Shown here: positions 1 through 6,913 of the stretch, piece after piece | How positions within the stretch are numbered: position 1 is the first letter of the stretch | How the letters are laid out: each line of letters starts with the position of its first letter | DNA from: Flavobacteriaceae bacterium | Lineage (GTDB): Bacteria > Bacteroidota > Bacteroidia > Flavobacteriales > Flavobacteriaceae | Length of the DNA: 44,142 nt | Direction: 5' to 3' | Assembly: GCA_030613745.1 (NCBI GenBank) | Contig: JAUWLK010000001.1 | Location: 1-44,142 of the forward strand | Program-made: the position numbers and the translations under genes | Notes under the pieces: generated by a model | What the model was told of the DNA's origin: nothing | Databases searched by the model: none | What the model saw: only the letters and a program-made list of their open reading frames with translations

Positions 1-82
1 AATTTGTTCTTTTTTGGAAAGGTATTTTTAATTCCAAATTTGGAAGACTACCGCATCCACTTTTGGCGGATTTGGTTCATTT

Positions 83-574
83 TTAAAGTAATGGATAATT
101 CAATTGCTTTAAATAAATATCCTTGACCTTTAATTTTTGAACCAAGAATTTATTTAAATACCACTCAGTAGTATAATAATTCTTCATAGTACCAGCCTTT
201 AAAACAGAAACCATATTGGTATTATGATATTCAATAAGTTCTAGTAATGTTTTATGTTGGTCATCTTCACCCAAATAACGTGCTTTGATAGCATTAGGAG
301 AAACAACCTTAAATTCTTCCAATAATTGCTTATGACAATCCAATAACTGCCCATAAACATAGTCTAAATAGGAATTAAGAATTCTAATATTTTGAGAAGT
401 ACCTCTGGCTCTTCCCTTAGAAGAGACCCAATTGCACATCGAAATACTTCTTTTCAAACTGATTTCAGAACGTTTTCCGTTTACAGTAATACGAGAATAA
501 ATAGATAACTTTTGAGCGTTACTCCGAGATTTTCTAGTAAAGAAAATCACAGTAAATGTGTTGTTTGTCTGCAT
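83..574 (-). pseudogene. Truncated tyrosine recombinase (IntDOT-like), N-terminal part only
   Basis: The 163 codons match the N-terminal arm-binding and core-binding part of the intact integrase at 34297-35571. Shared blocks are ITVNGKR, SLKR, RARGTSQ and IKARYLGED. Similarity ends after LNY, near residue 160 of the intact protein, and a stop follows three codons later. The catalytic domain is absent, so the product cannot recombine DNA. The upstream DNA is also shared with the intact gene: a GACGAAAGT box, a hairpin, then a tRNA-Pro 3' end. This is best read as the leftover right end of an older element inserted at the same tRNA. Bases 1-82 show no recognisable gene. Confidence 0.85.
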
Positions 575-733
575 CTTAAATGTCTTTAGTTAAACGTATA
601 AGGTTTGTAAAGACGAAAGTCAACTCACTTCTAAAAGTTCTATAAAGCTACAATAATTTCAAAAAATAACTACACACCGAATTGCACACCTATTATGTAG
701 TTTTAAATGATATTAAATACTATCATAAAAATG

Positions 734-768
734 AAAAACACTGAAAATCTTACGATTAACAGTGTTTT
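734..768 (-). terminator. Hairpin downstream of a tRNA-Pro 3'-end remnant
   Basis: AAACACTG pairs with CAGTGTTT around a loop containing GATTAAC. The hairpin at 35766-35797, just past the intact tRNA-Pro, has the same layout and a similar loop. It was probably the tRNA terminator carried along with each integration. Confidence 0.55.
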
Positions 769-790
769 GATATGGTCTATTACTAGATTC

Positions 791-807
791 GTCGGGGTGG
801 CAGGATT
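791..807. other. Candidate attachment-site core 1 (tRNA-Pro 3' end)
   Basis: GTCGGGGTGGCAGGATT is identical to 35822-35838, the 3' acceptor strand and half T-arm of the intact tRNA-Pro, in the same orientation. Identity stops inside the T-loop, as expected for a tyrosine-recombinase core site. It sits just outside the truncated integrase and probably marks the end of the older element. Confidence 0.75.
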
Positions 808-939
808 ACTCCGTTGCACTCCGTGATCCTTTGGTGGCATTGTTGCTAAATTAAAATCTTTTTCAATTGCTGCGCAATTCTTGTATTTTTTGTTTTTCAA
901 TCACTTATGAAAGCAAGCTTTCAACGTTCTGAAAAACAA

Positions 940-974
940 AAAATCCCTTCAAGTTTCACTTGAAAAGGATTTTT
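940..974 (-). terminator. Hairpin beside the second tRNA-Pro 3'-end remnant
   Basis: AAATCC-CTTCAAG pairs with CTTGAA-AAGGATTT, five bases from the tRNA end at 979. It occupies the same position as the hairpins beside the tRNA ends at 791 and 35822. Confidence 0.5.
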
Positions 975-978
975 ATTT

Positions 979-995
979 GTCGGGGTGGCAGGATT
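979..995. other. Candidate attachment-site core 2 (likely left end of the island)
   Basis: This is a second perfect copy of the 17-bp tRNA-Pro 3' end. It is in direct orientation with 791 and with 35822. It is the innermost left copy, so it is the likely partner of the tRNA-side site for the element spanning about 979-35838. Both left copies are followed by a similar motif (TTTCAATCA then TTAT), suggesting serial insertions at one site. Confidence 0.7.
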
Positions 996-1052
996 ATACT
1001 TGCCTTCCGTAATTTTTTATATTTCAATCATTTATAAATTCTAAAAACAAAC

Positions 1053-1072
1053 TGTTATCCGATTTGTTGACG
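1053..1072. repeat. 20-bp terminal direct repeat, left copy
   Basis: TGTTATCCGATTTGTTGACG lies 57 bp inside the left attachment core. An identical copy at 35700-35719 lies about 100 bp inside the right one. This fits integrase arm-type binding sites or element-end repeats. Confidence 0.6.
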
Positions 1073-1305
1073 ATAATATAAATGAACTTGAAGTAAATTG
1101 TTTTACTTTTCTGACGCGGCAAATATATAATTAGTAATCTATCAAACCAAGATAAATACTTAAAAATTTTATTAGTTTTTATTTTCTAAAATTTCAAAAA
1201 AAATTTGATAAAAAATACTTAATAGTATCAAAATATTGTTCTCTTTTTACACTGAATTAAGTGACTGATATTAATAATCTTACTAAAAATAAGAGTGTAT
1301 TTTAA

Positions 1306-1395
1306 TAAGCCACTCAGCCCATTTTTCTTCATTTCGCTACTCTTCATTTCGGGAAAACACCTTCCTTAAAAAGATCTTGGACACAAACCTAAACT
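1306..1395. repeat. Diverged noncoding repeat, copy A
   Basis: This stretch aligns to 3383-3465. Both contain CATTTCG, then ATTTCGGGAAAA, CTTAAAAA and TCTTGGACACAA with a few substitutions. Weaker similarity continues about 100 bp further (CATTCCCAA, AAAGTT, TCCGCTTT). Neither copy carries an ORF. Confidence 0.6.
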
Positions 1396-1775
1396 TTAGA
1401 ATTTTCATTTTGCTAATCCGTAAAAAACGAAATGCTACATTCCCAACCCTAAAGTTTAAGTTTAAATCCGCTTTGTCAATCTTCAGTTCAAGTCTTTTAG
1501 TTATTCATTTTAGTTTCTACTCATAAAAAAGAGTGTTAAATAACACTTGATTTGTCATCTCCGGTAACCAATACCAAACCATTGCAAAGGTAGCCACATA
1601 CCAGCCGCTAGGTCAAGGTCAAGCCCCTCGGGATGTTGAACATTTTTCTTAAAAAAATAACCGCCCATACCTTGCCCTTTCCTTTCTGTGGCTGTTTATG
1701 CCCTGTTTTGGTATTGCTAGTTACCTAACAAGCTGCCAATACAAAAAAATAATGTTTAATTTAATTTTTTTAATT

Positions 1776-2186
1776 ATGTTAAAAGTAAAACAAAACGGAA
1801 TTGCAAAAAAAGAAAATGCAACCGCTAAAAAGGAAGTGCAAGAAAAATTAATGAAACAAGCGATTGGTAAAACAATAATTCCTGTAAAAACTACTGAATC
1901 ATCAAATATAGAAAAGATTGTAAATATAGATGACCGTATTCAAAAGTTTGAAAAATTAAGAGGTTTAGCTACACAACGTGAACGATTGACACAAACGTTG
2001 AATGAGTTTACAAAGTTTAATTACAATCAAGATGATTCAAGTTCATTCTATTTGAGAGATTCTCATAATTTGGAATTTAAAACTACAAATACAAATTTGA
2101 TTAAATTGGTAACAACACATTTACAATCCACATTGGAACAACGTAAATCTGAAATAGAAAATCAAATTATAGCATTTGAACTCTAA
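1776..2186 (+). CDS. Hypothetical protein of the mobile element
   Basis: The 136-residue protein is charged and mostly helical. Its lysine-rich N-terminus is followed by a likely coiled coil (IDDRIQKFEKLRGLATQRERLTQTLNEF in part) and a glutamate-rich C-terminus. An upstream in-frame start at 1698 exists, but it adds residues unlike the rest; ATG 1776 gives a lysine-rich start typical of this kind of protein. A strong terminator follows. It resembles small unnamed proteins of flavobacterial integrative elements. No catalytic motif is visible, and function is unknown. Confidence 0.6.
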   Translation: MLKVKQNGIAKKENATAKKEVQEKLMKQAIGKTIIPVKTTESSNIEKIVNIDDRIQKFEKLRGLATQRERLTQTLNEFTKFNYNQDDSSSFYLRDSHNLEFKTTNTNLIKLVTTHLQSTLEQRKSEIENQIIAFEL

Positions 2187-2208
2187 TCAAGTTTTAATCT
2201 TTAAATGG

Positions 2209-2239
2209 AAAAACCTACTCCACAAGAGTAGGTTTTTTT
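2209..2239 (+). terminator. Rho-independent terminator
   Basis: AAAAACCTACTC pairs with GAGTAGGTTTTT around a four-base loop, ending in a T run. It lies 22 bp after the preceding stop codon. Confidence 0.85.
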
Positions 2240-2467
2240 ATGTTATTATCACAAAGATAAATTAGGAAGAGAAGGAGTATTCATACAATATCAACGCAAT
2301 ATAAACTCGTAAAAACTCCCATCAAAAGACTTCGGCATAAAGCCATTTCGACATCCATTGCTTATTTATTCCGATTCCTTTTGAGCTGAGATTTTAGCTT
2401 CCGTTTACCACTAGCTTAAATATTGTTTAATCACGCCTGTCGATAGACGGGTTTAAAATCAAGTATT

Positions 2468-3304
2468 ATGTATTTAAGTAATTTACAACAAGATGAAATT
2501 TTTGTGTTTTCAGAAATGAAATCATTAAAAAACTTAACAGGAATTGAATCCCGAAGAGGATTAGAAAATGTAATTATCTCCAATGGAAAAATAGTAAATG
2601 TGGTTTCCAATAGCTACGGACATATTCCTAATGAACTGTTTTTTAAAAAAGCAGAACAAATGCTAATCGATTCAAATCTAAAATACCACAAGCAAACTAT
2701 AAACCGTTCGGATAGGTCTTTTATTACAGATTTTATCATAGAAGATGATAATCAGTTCTCGGTCAAGAATAAAGAGGATTTGATATTACCAATGCTGCGT
2801 TTCAAAAACTCTTATGATGGTAGCGAAAAAACGTCTGGACATTTTGGGTTTTATAGAAAAGTATGCTCCAATGGATTGCATGTTGCAGAAACGGAAGTAG
2901 AGTTTTCAATAAAGCATCGTAAAAACAATTCGCATTTAATAATGCCAAAATTGAACCTTCTGTTCAATAAGTTTTTGGATAATGAGTTTTATACGATTGT
3001 TGAGAAATTTAACAAATTAAAAGAAATCAAAATACTGGACACTAAAGAATTCGTTCGAGAGATTCTTAAAAAAACAAAACTATTCCGGTATGAATGTAGC
3101 GACAAAAATGACAATCCCTCAAAGAAATCTCGAGAGGTTATTGAAATTCTAAATTATGAAGCTTTATTATTAAATGAAGCTCCAAATTTATGGTTAGGGT
3201 ACAATGCCTTTAACTTGGTATTACACGGTACATTGAAAAAAAGTTTTTCAAGTCAGGAAAAACTGGATAAGAAATTGTTCGATGAAATATACGAAATGGC
3301 TTAA
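2468..3304 (+). CDS. DUF932 family phage/plasmid-like protein
   Basis: The 278-residue protein has features I associate with DUF932 proteins of plasmids, phages and integrative elements: a central block SFITDFIIEDD, then MLRFKNSYDGSEKTSGHFGFYRKVCSNGL, and a C-terminal WLGYNAFNLVLHG block. There is no signal peptide, so it should be cytoplasmic. The family's biochemical role is not established. It stands alone, with a 280-bp gap upstream and a terminator 23 bp downstream. It belongs to the element backbone together with ssb and the RadC-like gene. Confidence 0.75.
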   Translation: MYLSNLQQDEIFVFSEMKSLKNLTGIESRRGLENVIISNGKIVNVVSNSYGHIPNELFFKKAEQMLIDSNLKYHKQTINRSDRSFITDFIIEDDNQFSVKNKEDLILPMLRFKNSYDGSEKTSGHFGFYRKVCSNGLHVAETEVEFSIKHRKNNSHLIMPKLNLLFNKFLDNEFYTIVEKFNKLKEIKILDTKEFVREILKKTKLFRYECSDKNDNPSKKSREVIEILNYEALLLNEAPNLWLGYNAFNLVLHGTLKKSFSSQEKLDKKLFDEIYEMA

Positions 3305-3326
3305 TACTTTATTTTAAAAAAGGTTT

Positions 3327-3355
3327 CTCCAGTACCTTATCTAAACTGGAGTTTT
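3327..3355 (+). terminator. Terminator after the DUF932 gene
   Basis: CTCCAGT pairs with ACTGGAG, followed by TTTTAATT. It lies 23 bp downstream of the DUF932 stop codon. Confidence 0.7.
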
Positions 3356-3382
3356 AATTATATAACTAGCATATTATTCCGT

Positions 3383-3465
3383 TAAGCACATTTCCCTACA
3401 TTTCGTTGCTCTGTATTTCGGGAAAAGAGCTTCACTTAAAAAAGGTCTTGGACACAACTTCAAAG
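3383..3465. repeat. Diverged noncoding repeat, copy B
   Basis: Partner of 1306-1395, in the same orientation. The core is nearly identical over about 55 bp, ending in TCTTGGACACAA. It also lies in a long noncoding leader upstream of an element gene. Confidence 0.6.
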
Positions 3466-3837
3466 ATTCCGATTTACATTCCACTTGCCCACTCATTCCC
3501 GAGAAAAGTCGGGAAGTGGTCAAACTCCATTCCCAATCTCCATCTTTAAAGTTCAGTCCGCTTTTAATCGGAAAGTCAAACCTTTAATTTTTTTTAACAA
3601 AATTTTCGGCAAATCCTTCTTCTAGTCTTTACTCGATAATTCTTAAAAATTAAAGGTTTGACTTGAGCATTTTAAGGGGTTTATAATAGATAAAGCCTTT
3701 TGTTGTTTTTCGGGACAACGAAAAACAGGCATGATATAAGCACTTCTAATTTAAACACATCTATTACACTCGCTTAACTTCCCGTACGCTCCTTTCATAA
3801 ATGTATTTAAAAGAATTGCTAATACCATTATGGAACT

Positions 3838-4156
3838 TGTCAAGACTATACAAGTTTTAGAAAAAAATAAGGTTTCTACTTCCTTGAAAACCAAAGGACC
3901 TGCCTACCGGTAGCTACGGTGTACCCACAAATATGAACTGAAAATGTTAATATTAAAAATGTATTTACAATTAATTGGTAAACAAGAGTTAACGATTTAT
4001 AAACGTTGTTGAATAGTCTGAAAAATCAAAATCATAAACGTTTGTAATGCTCTTATTTTCAATGATATAAAAAGATGTGGGTACACCGTAGCTACCGGCA
4101 GGTAGGTTTTACTACGTCGCAAACACTCCTGATTTGTTTTCTAAAAGTCTTGACAA
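3838..4156. mobile_element. MITE-like element with nested inverted repeats
   Basis: The inner arms are 3898-3929 and 4076-4107, which match as inverted repeats at 30 of 32 positions (core GGTAGCTACGGTGTACCCAC). An outer pair, TTGTCAAGAC at 3838 and GTCTTGACAA ending at 4156, continues the symmetry with gaps. The 146-bp centre is AT-rich, has no ORF, and carries two related ATAAACGTT boxes. It could be a small nonautonomous element, or an origin or regulatory structure of the host element. No transposase is nearby. Confidence 0.55.
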
Positions 4157-4265
4157 AACCCACTTCATCTATTGTGCTAGGCACGAAAGAAATCATACAA
4201 ACACTCCTTAAAATTTAATTCAGTTTAAATCCAATAAGGGAAATATTAATCTAAAATATTCAATT

Positions 4266-4622
4266 ATGAGTACACTAAAAAACAACGTACAGTTAATCGG
4301 AAATGTTGGTGGAGAACCAACTATTACAAACCTTGAAAGCGGAAAGAAAGTAGCCCGTTTTTCAGTAGCTACTAATGAGCATTACAAAAGTGGAAAAGGC
4401 GAAAAACAAACCAACACCAACTGGCATACTATTGTTGCTTGGGGAAAGACCGCTGAAATCATTGAAAAGTATGTAAGCAAAGGCAAAGAAATTGCCGTTG
4501 AAGGAAAATTAGTCTCTCGTTCCTATGAAACGAAAGAGGGAGAAAAACGCACTATAACCGAAATAGTAGCCAGTGAAGTGCTATTGCTAGGTAATAAAAA
4601 TAACAAAGCCGATAAAGCGTAG
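4266..4622 (+). CDS. ssb: Single-stranded DNA-binding protein, short element-borne type
   Basis: The 118-residue OB-fold protein begins MSTLKNNVQLIGNVGG and carries the WHTIVAWGKTAEIIEKYVSKGK and VEGKLVSRSYETKEGEKRTITEI segments of bacterial SSB. It would bind single-stranded DNA during element transfer or replication. The C-terminus is only about 15 residues past the OB fold and lacks the acidic DDxPF tip through which chromosomal SSBs recruit partners. That is common for mobile-element copies. A strong terminator follows at once. Confidence 0.93.
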   Translation: MSTLKNNVQLIGNVGGEPTITNLESGKKVARFSVATNEHYKSGKGEKQTNTNWHTIVAWGKTAEIIEKYVSKGKEIAVEGKLVSRSYETKEGEKRTITEIVASEVLLLGNKNNKADKA

Positions 4623-4634
4623 TATGTAAAAATT

Positions 4635-4690
4635 AAAGAGGGTGTTACCTTGGAAAGCCTCACCCTCTTTTCTCCCGATAGCTATCGGGA
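4635..4690 (+). terminator. Terminator of ssb followed by an 18-bp palindrome
   Basis: AAAGAGGGTG pairs with CACCCTCTTT around a 16-base loop. It is followed directly by the perfect palindrome TCCCGATAGCTATCGGGA at 4673-4690. The first hairpin should end ssb transcription. The second may be a short palindromic repeat. Confidence 0.75.
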
Positions 4691-5065
4691 ATTAATCTCT
4701 AAAGAAAAAAACAATGAAATCGAAGATTCACGAATTCCAAAATAAATATTCAGCTATGAGTAAAGACAAAGTTAACGAAATAAAAGTCAGTTACAAGGAA
4801 AAAATAAAGACTTCAAAATCATATGCTATCAAAAGTTCAGAAGATGCGGCAAAATTACTTTTTGAAAATTGGGATACAGACACCATTGGATTGTACGAAT
4901 CCTTTAAAGTATTGTTGTTGAACAATTCAAACAAAGTAAAGGGAGTTTATCAGTTGTCAAGCGGAGCCATTACAGGAACATTGGTTGATATACGAATATT
5001 ATTTGCTATTATTTTAAAATCGCTTTCTGTTGGAGTTATTTTGGTTCATTATGTAAAGTATATAG

Positions 5066-5130
5066 TTATGTAAAGTAATCCTTTGAATACCCTATTAATA
5101 CTGGATTCTTTATGAATTTACTTTACATAA
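5066..5130. repeat. 65-bp palindrome-ended unit 1
   Basis: The unit begins TTATGTAAAGTAAT and ends ATTTACTTTACATAA. It contains TTTGAATAC near its left end. It is exactly 65 bp, like the unit at 5238-5302. Confidence 0.65.
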
Positions 5131-5237
5131 CAATATTAGAATTTCTTATACTAAATGAGGGTATTTTCATTTTTTACTCTGATAATGCCATCAAATAAGC
5201 GATTATACTTCCAATTCTAAATAAAAGGAGCATATTA

Positions 5238-5302
5238 TTATGTAAAGTAATTTTGAATACTTCTCAATGATAGCAAGGGTTTAGGCGATTTACTTTACAT
5301 AA
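5238..5302. repeat. 65-bp palindrome-ended unit 2
   Basis: This has the same ends, length and orientation as 5066-5130, including TTTGAATAC near the left end, but a different centre. The two units flank a 107-bp spacer. The arrangement recalls recombination sites flanking a cassette, as in integron attC sites. Confidence 0.65.
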
Positions 5303-5526
5303 TCCTGCACTTTACATAATGAGAATTATGTAAAGCTTTGCATAATTCTCACAACCATCCATCAGGAAAATTAAAGCCTAGTGAAGCAGATAAAAACTTG
5401 ACACAGAAAATTAAAAAAGCAGCTAAAGTTTTTGACATTAATGTGTTAGACCATTTGATTATTGTACCCGATGGAAGCTATTTTAGTTTTTCTGATAACG
5501 GATTATTATAATTTAAAACTACTATT

Positions 5527-5724
5527 ATGGTCTATTTAAATTATAACAACCTAAATGAAGAAACCAAAGAACGATTGTTTCAAGATTCTAAAAAGGATGT
5601 TGAACTCCAATTTGGAGATGATATTAGAACCTATGCAGAAAAACATCATACAAATTATGAAACGATGATTGAAGAAGAAGCTTTACGAAATTTGTATCGT
5701 TATAGTTATGTTTTCAATATTTAA
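5527..5724 (+). CDS. Small hypothetical protein next to the RadC-like gene
   Basis: This is a 65-residue acidic protein (MVYLNYNNLNEETKERLF...) with no signal peptide or membrane segment. It starts 16 bp after the RadC-like remnant, so the two were probably one transcript. A terminator follows 17 bp after its stop. Small proteins of this kind often trail RadC-like genes in Bacteroidota elements, but I know no function. Confidence 0.6.
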   Translation: MVYLNYNNLNEETKERLFQDSKKDVELQFGDDIRTYAEKHHTNYETMIEEEALRNLYRYSYVFNI

Positions 5725-5740
5725 TTCTGATAACAATCAC

Positions 5741-5770
5741 AAGACCTTTGAATTTCAAGGGTCTTTTTTT
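5741..5770 (+). terminator. Rho-independent terminator
   Basis: AAGACC-TTTGAATTTCA-AGGGTCTT forms a hairpin followed by seven T residues. It ends the RadC-like/small ORF transcript. Confidence 0.75.
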
Positions 5771-5994
5771 GTACAAATTGCTGAAAGGAATTTAAAATCT
5801 GACGTACTACTTCACAACATTTTCAAGAATCATATTAGATGTTACCAAATCATAGTATTTAAGAGTATTTCCAATTTCAATTTCACACTTTGAATAGATA
5901 CATTTATAAGGATATTAATTCAGATAATAAAGCAACTGGCTTTAGTCAGGTTGTTTGAAATTTTTGCCTGCCTATGGCAGACGAAAAGGAAAAG

Positions 5995-6058
5995 CAAGAG
6001 GGTAACACGCGTTGCGATGTTACATCTTGTATTTAATTGATTTTCAAGTACTTGAAAA
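5995..6058. other. Candidate transfer origin (oriT) upstream of bfmA
   Basis: The 413-bp gap 5725-6138 has no gene but several inverted repeats just ahead of the mobilization gene. CAAGA-GG-GTAACA pairs with TGTTAC-A-TCTTG (5995-6029) around a ten-base loop. TTTTCAAGTACTTGAAAA at 6041-6058 is a perfect palindrome. Weaker repeats lie at about 5932-5953 and 5968-5980. An oriT commonly lies next to mob genes. The nic site is not identified. Confidence 0.4.
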
Positions 6059-6138
6059 TAGGATAGATAGAGCAAGTCGTTATTTTTTATGAAAAAACGC
6101 TGGCAACCCCTGAAAACAGGTAAATATTTTATGAAAAA

Positions 6139-6723
6139 ATGGATAAAGAGTATAAAAAAGAACGATTTGAAGGTTTGAAAATAAAAACTTCGGTCGCAAA
6201 AAAATTTAGAAAATATTGTAGGATGCTTTCCAGATCCCAATCGATGACCTTGCAATTGATGTTAGATTTTTTTGAGGATAATAGTATTTCTCCAAATGAA
6301 AGATTAGGTGCAAATATGACCACCTTGGAAAGTAAGATCAAAAAGCGTATCAATGCGCTTATTGCAATTATTAAGGACATTGAAAAACACCAGACCAAAC
6401 CCACCAATGCAATGCTGCAATTGCTGTTCCAAGAAAACCCGGAGGAGAAAGAACAAGAGGAAGAGAATTTTGAGTTTGAACAACAGGAATTAATTACTGA
6501 AAATGAAGAATTGGAATACTATCGAAAGCACTATTTCAATACCCAAACCAATTATAATGATTTGAAATATGAGATCGAAACTATTTTAAAAAACACAAAA
6601 TATATCAAAAGCAATTTCGGAACTGGGTATTATCGAATGAATATTACCAAAGATGAATTTGAAAACTTAAAACAAAAATTACAAGATGTACATCACCATA
6701 ACAGCACAGAAAACAGGAGATAA
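6139..6723 (+). CDS. BfmA/BtgA-type mobilization protein
   Basis: The 194-residue protein starts with KTSVAKKFRKYCRMLSRSQSMTLQLMLDFFE, a ribbon-helix-helix-like segment that would bind oriT DNA. A glutamate-rich, probably coiled-coil middle follows (EENPEEKEQEEENFEFEQQE region), then a C-terminal helix. This matches the accessory mobilization proteins of Bacteroides-type mobilizable elements, which act with a relaxase. Its last 38 bases overlap the start of the relaxase gene, indicating translational coupling. With that relaxase truncated, the protein probably has no partner here unless one is supplied in trans. Confidence 0.75.
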   Translation: MDKEYKKERFEGLKIKTSVAKKFRKYCRMLSRSQSMTLQLMLDFFEDNSISPNERLGANMTTLESKIKKRINALIAIIKDIEKHQTKPTNAMLQLLFQENPEEKEQEEENFEFEQQELITENEELEYYRKHYFNTQTNYNDLKYEIETILKNTKYIKSNFGTGYYRMNITKDEFENLKQKLQDVHHHNSTENRR

Positions 6724-6910
6724 TTATTCCCAAAGTGTCACCGATTTTGTAGTAAAAAACAACTTGGGTAAGTTAACCTCTCATTTTTACTTAGACAAAA
6801 TTCGGTATAGTGTCATAGAAAATAATGTGATTGATAAGCTTAAGCCTTCTTCTTTTAACTCTTCATACGCTTTTATAGGTGAAGACCCTGCTTCTAACCC
6901 TAATATATAA
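6686..6910 (+). pseudogene. Relaxase start fused to unrelated sequence (broken mobilization gene)
   Basis: The first 22 or so residues, MYITITAQKTGDNYSQSVTDFV, are the typical opening of the relaxase that follows BfmA in Bacteroidota mobilizable elements. The remaining 50 residues (VKNNLGKLTSHFYLDKIRYS...) do not look like a relaxase and end at 6910. No HUH histidine motif remains. The change of sequence near 6752 is the likely junction where the PUL segment joined the element backbone. The origin of the second part is unknown; it may be the tail of a lost PUL gene. Confidence 0.65.
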
Positions 6911-6913
6911 TTT

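Larger units (their letters stand above)
575..1775. other. Long intergenic stretch with attachment-site scars and noncoding repeat
   Basis: No convincing gene is seen here. A minus-strand ORF at 703-900 translates through a tRNA remnant and is rejected. The stretch holds two hairpins, two 17-bp tRNA-Pro 3' ends (791 and 979), a 20-bp repeat (1053-1072) shared with the right end of the island, and one copy of a diverged noncoding repeat (about 1306-1395). Bases 1560-1690 are more GC-rich than their surroundings, with no ORF or known RNA recognised. Confidence 0.6.
3305..4265. other. 960-bp intergenic region with repeats and inverted-repeat element
   Basis: No ORF of note is present. The region holds a terminator (3327-3355), the second noncoding repeat (3383-3465), a hairpin TTCCCGA...TCGGGAA at 3496-3515, a hairpin GTTTTTCG...CGAAAAAC near 3708-3729, and a large inverted-repeat element at 3838-4156. 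It ends in the leader of ssb. Confidence 0.6.
5049..5351. mobile_element. 300-bp noncoding insert with TTATGTAAAGT repeat array
   Basis: The insert splits the RadC-like gene and has no ORF. TTATGTAAAGT occurs at 5049, 5066 and 5238, and with a last-base change at 5326. Its inverse ACTTTACATAA occurs at 5120, 5292 and 5309, with a degenerate inverse (CTTTGCATAA) at 5336-5345. The outer copies come as pairs spaced 17 bp at both ends, facing inward. TCA flanks the insert as a possible 3-bp target duplication. It looks like a nonautonomous element moved by an enzyme encoded elsewhere. Confidence 0.7.
4714..5511 (+). pseudogene. RadC-like JAB/MPN protein gene split by an insertion
   Basis: Residues 1-112 (from ATG 4714) run through GVYQLSSGAITGTLVDIRILFAIILKSLSVGVILVH in RadC style, then the frame enters foreign DNA and stops at 5073. 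The missing end resumes at 5350 with HNHPSGKLKPSEADK and continues in frame to TAA at 5509-5511. Removing 303 bp (about 5049-5351) restores a 164-residue protein of normal size. The break lies within the HxHPSG metal motif of the JAB fold. A TCA triplet is present on both sides. The gene is therefore inactive as it stands. Confidence 0.88.

Noticed and set aside
703..900. 65-residue minus-strand ORF
   Set aside because: It translates through the tRNA-Pro remnant (NPATPTN) and the hairpin, with no protein-like conservation visible.
5049..5351. CRISPR array in the repeat-bearing insert
   Set aside because: Repeats are 11 bp, alternate in orientation, have irregular spacing and no cas genes nearby.
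5669..5893. 74-residue ORF overlapping the small RadC-linked gene
   Set aside because: It runs through the terminator at 5741-5770 in another frame and looks like chance.
5920..6255. Minus-strand ORFs opposite the start of bfmA
   Set aside because: They overlap the well-supported BfmA-type gene and are low-complexity Phe/Ile-rich shadows.
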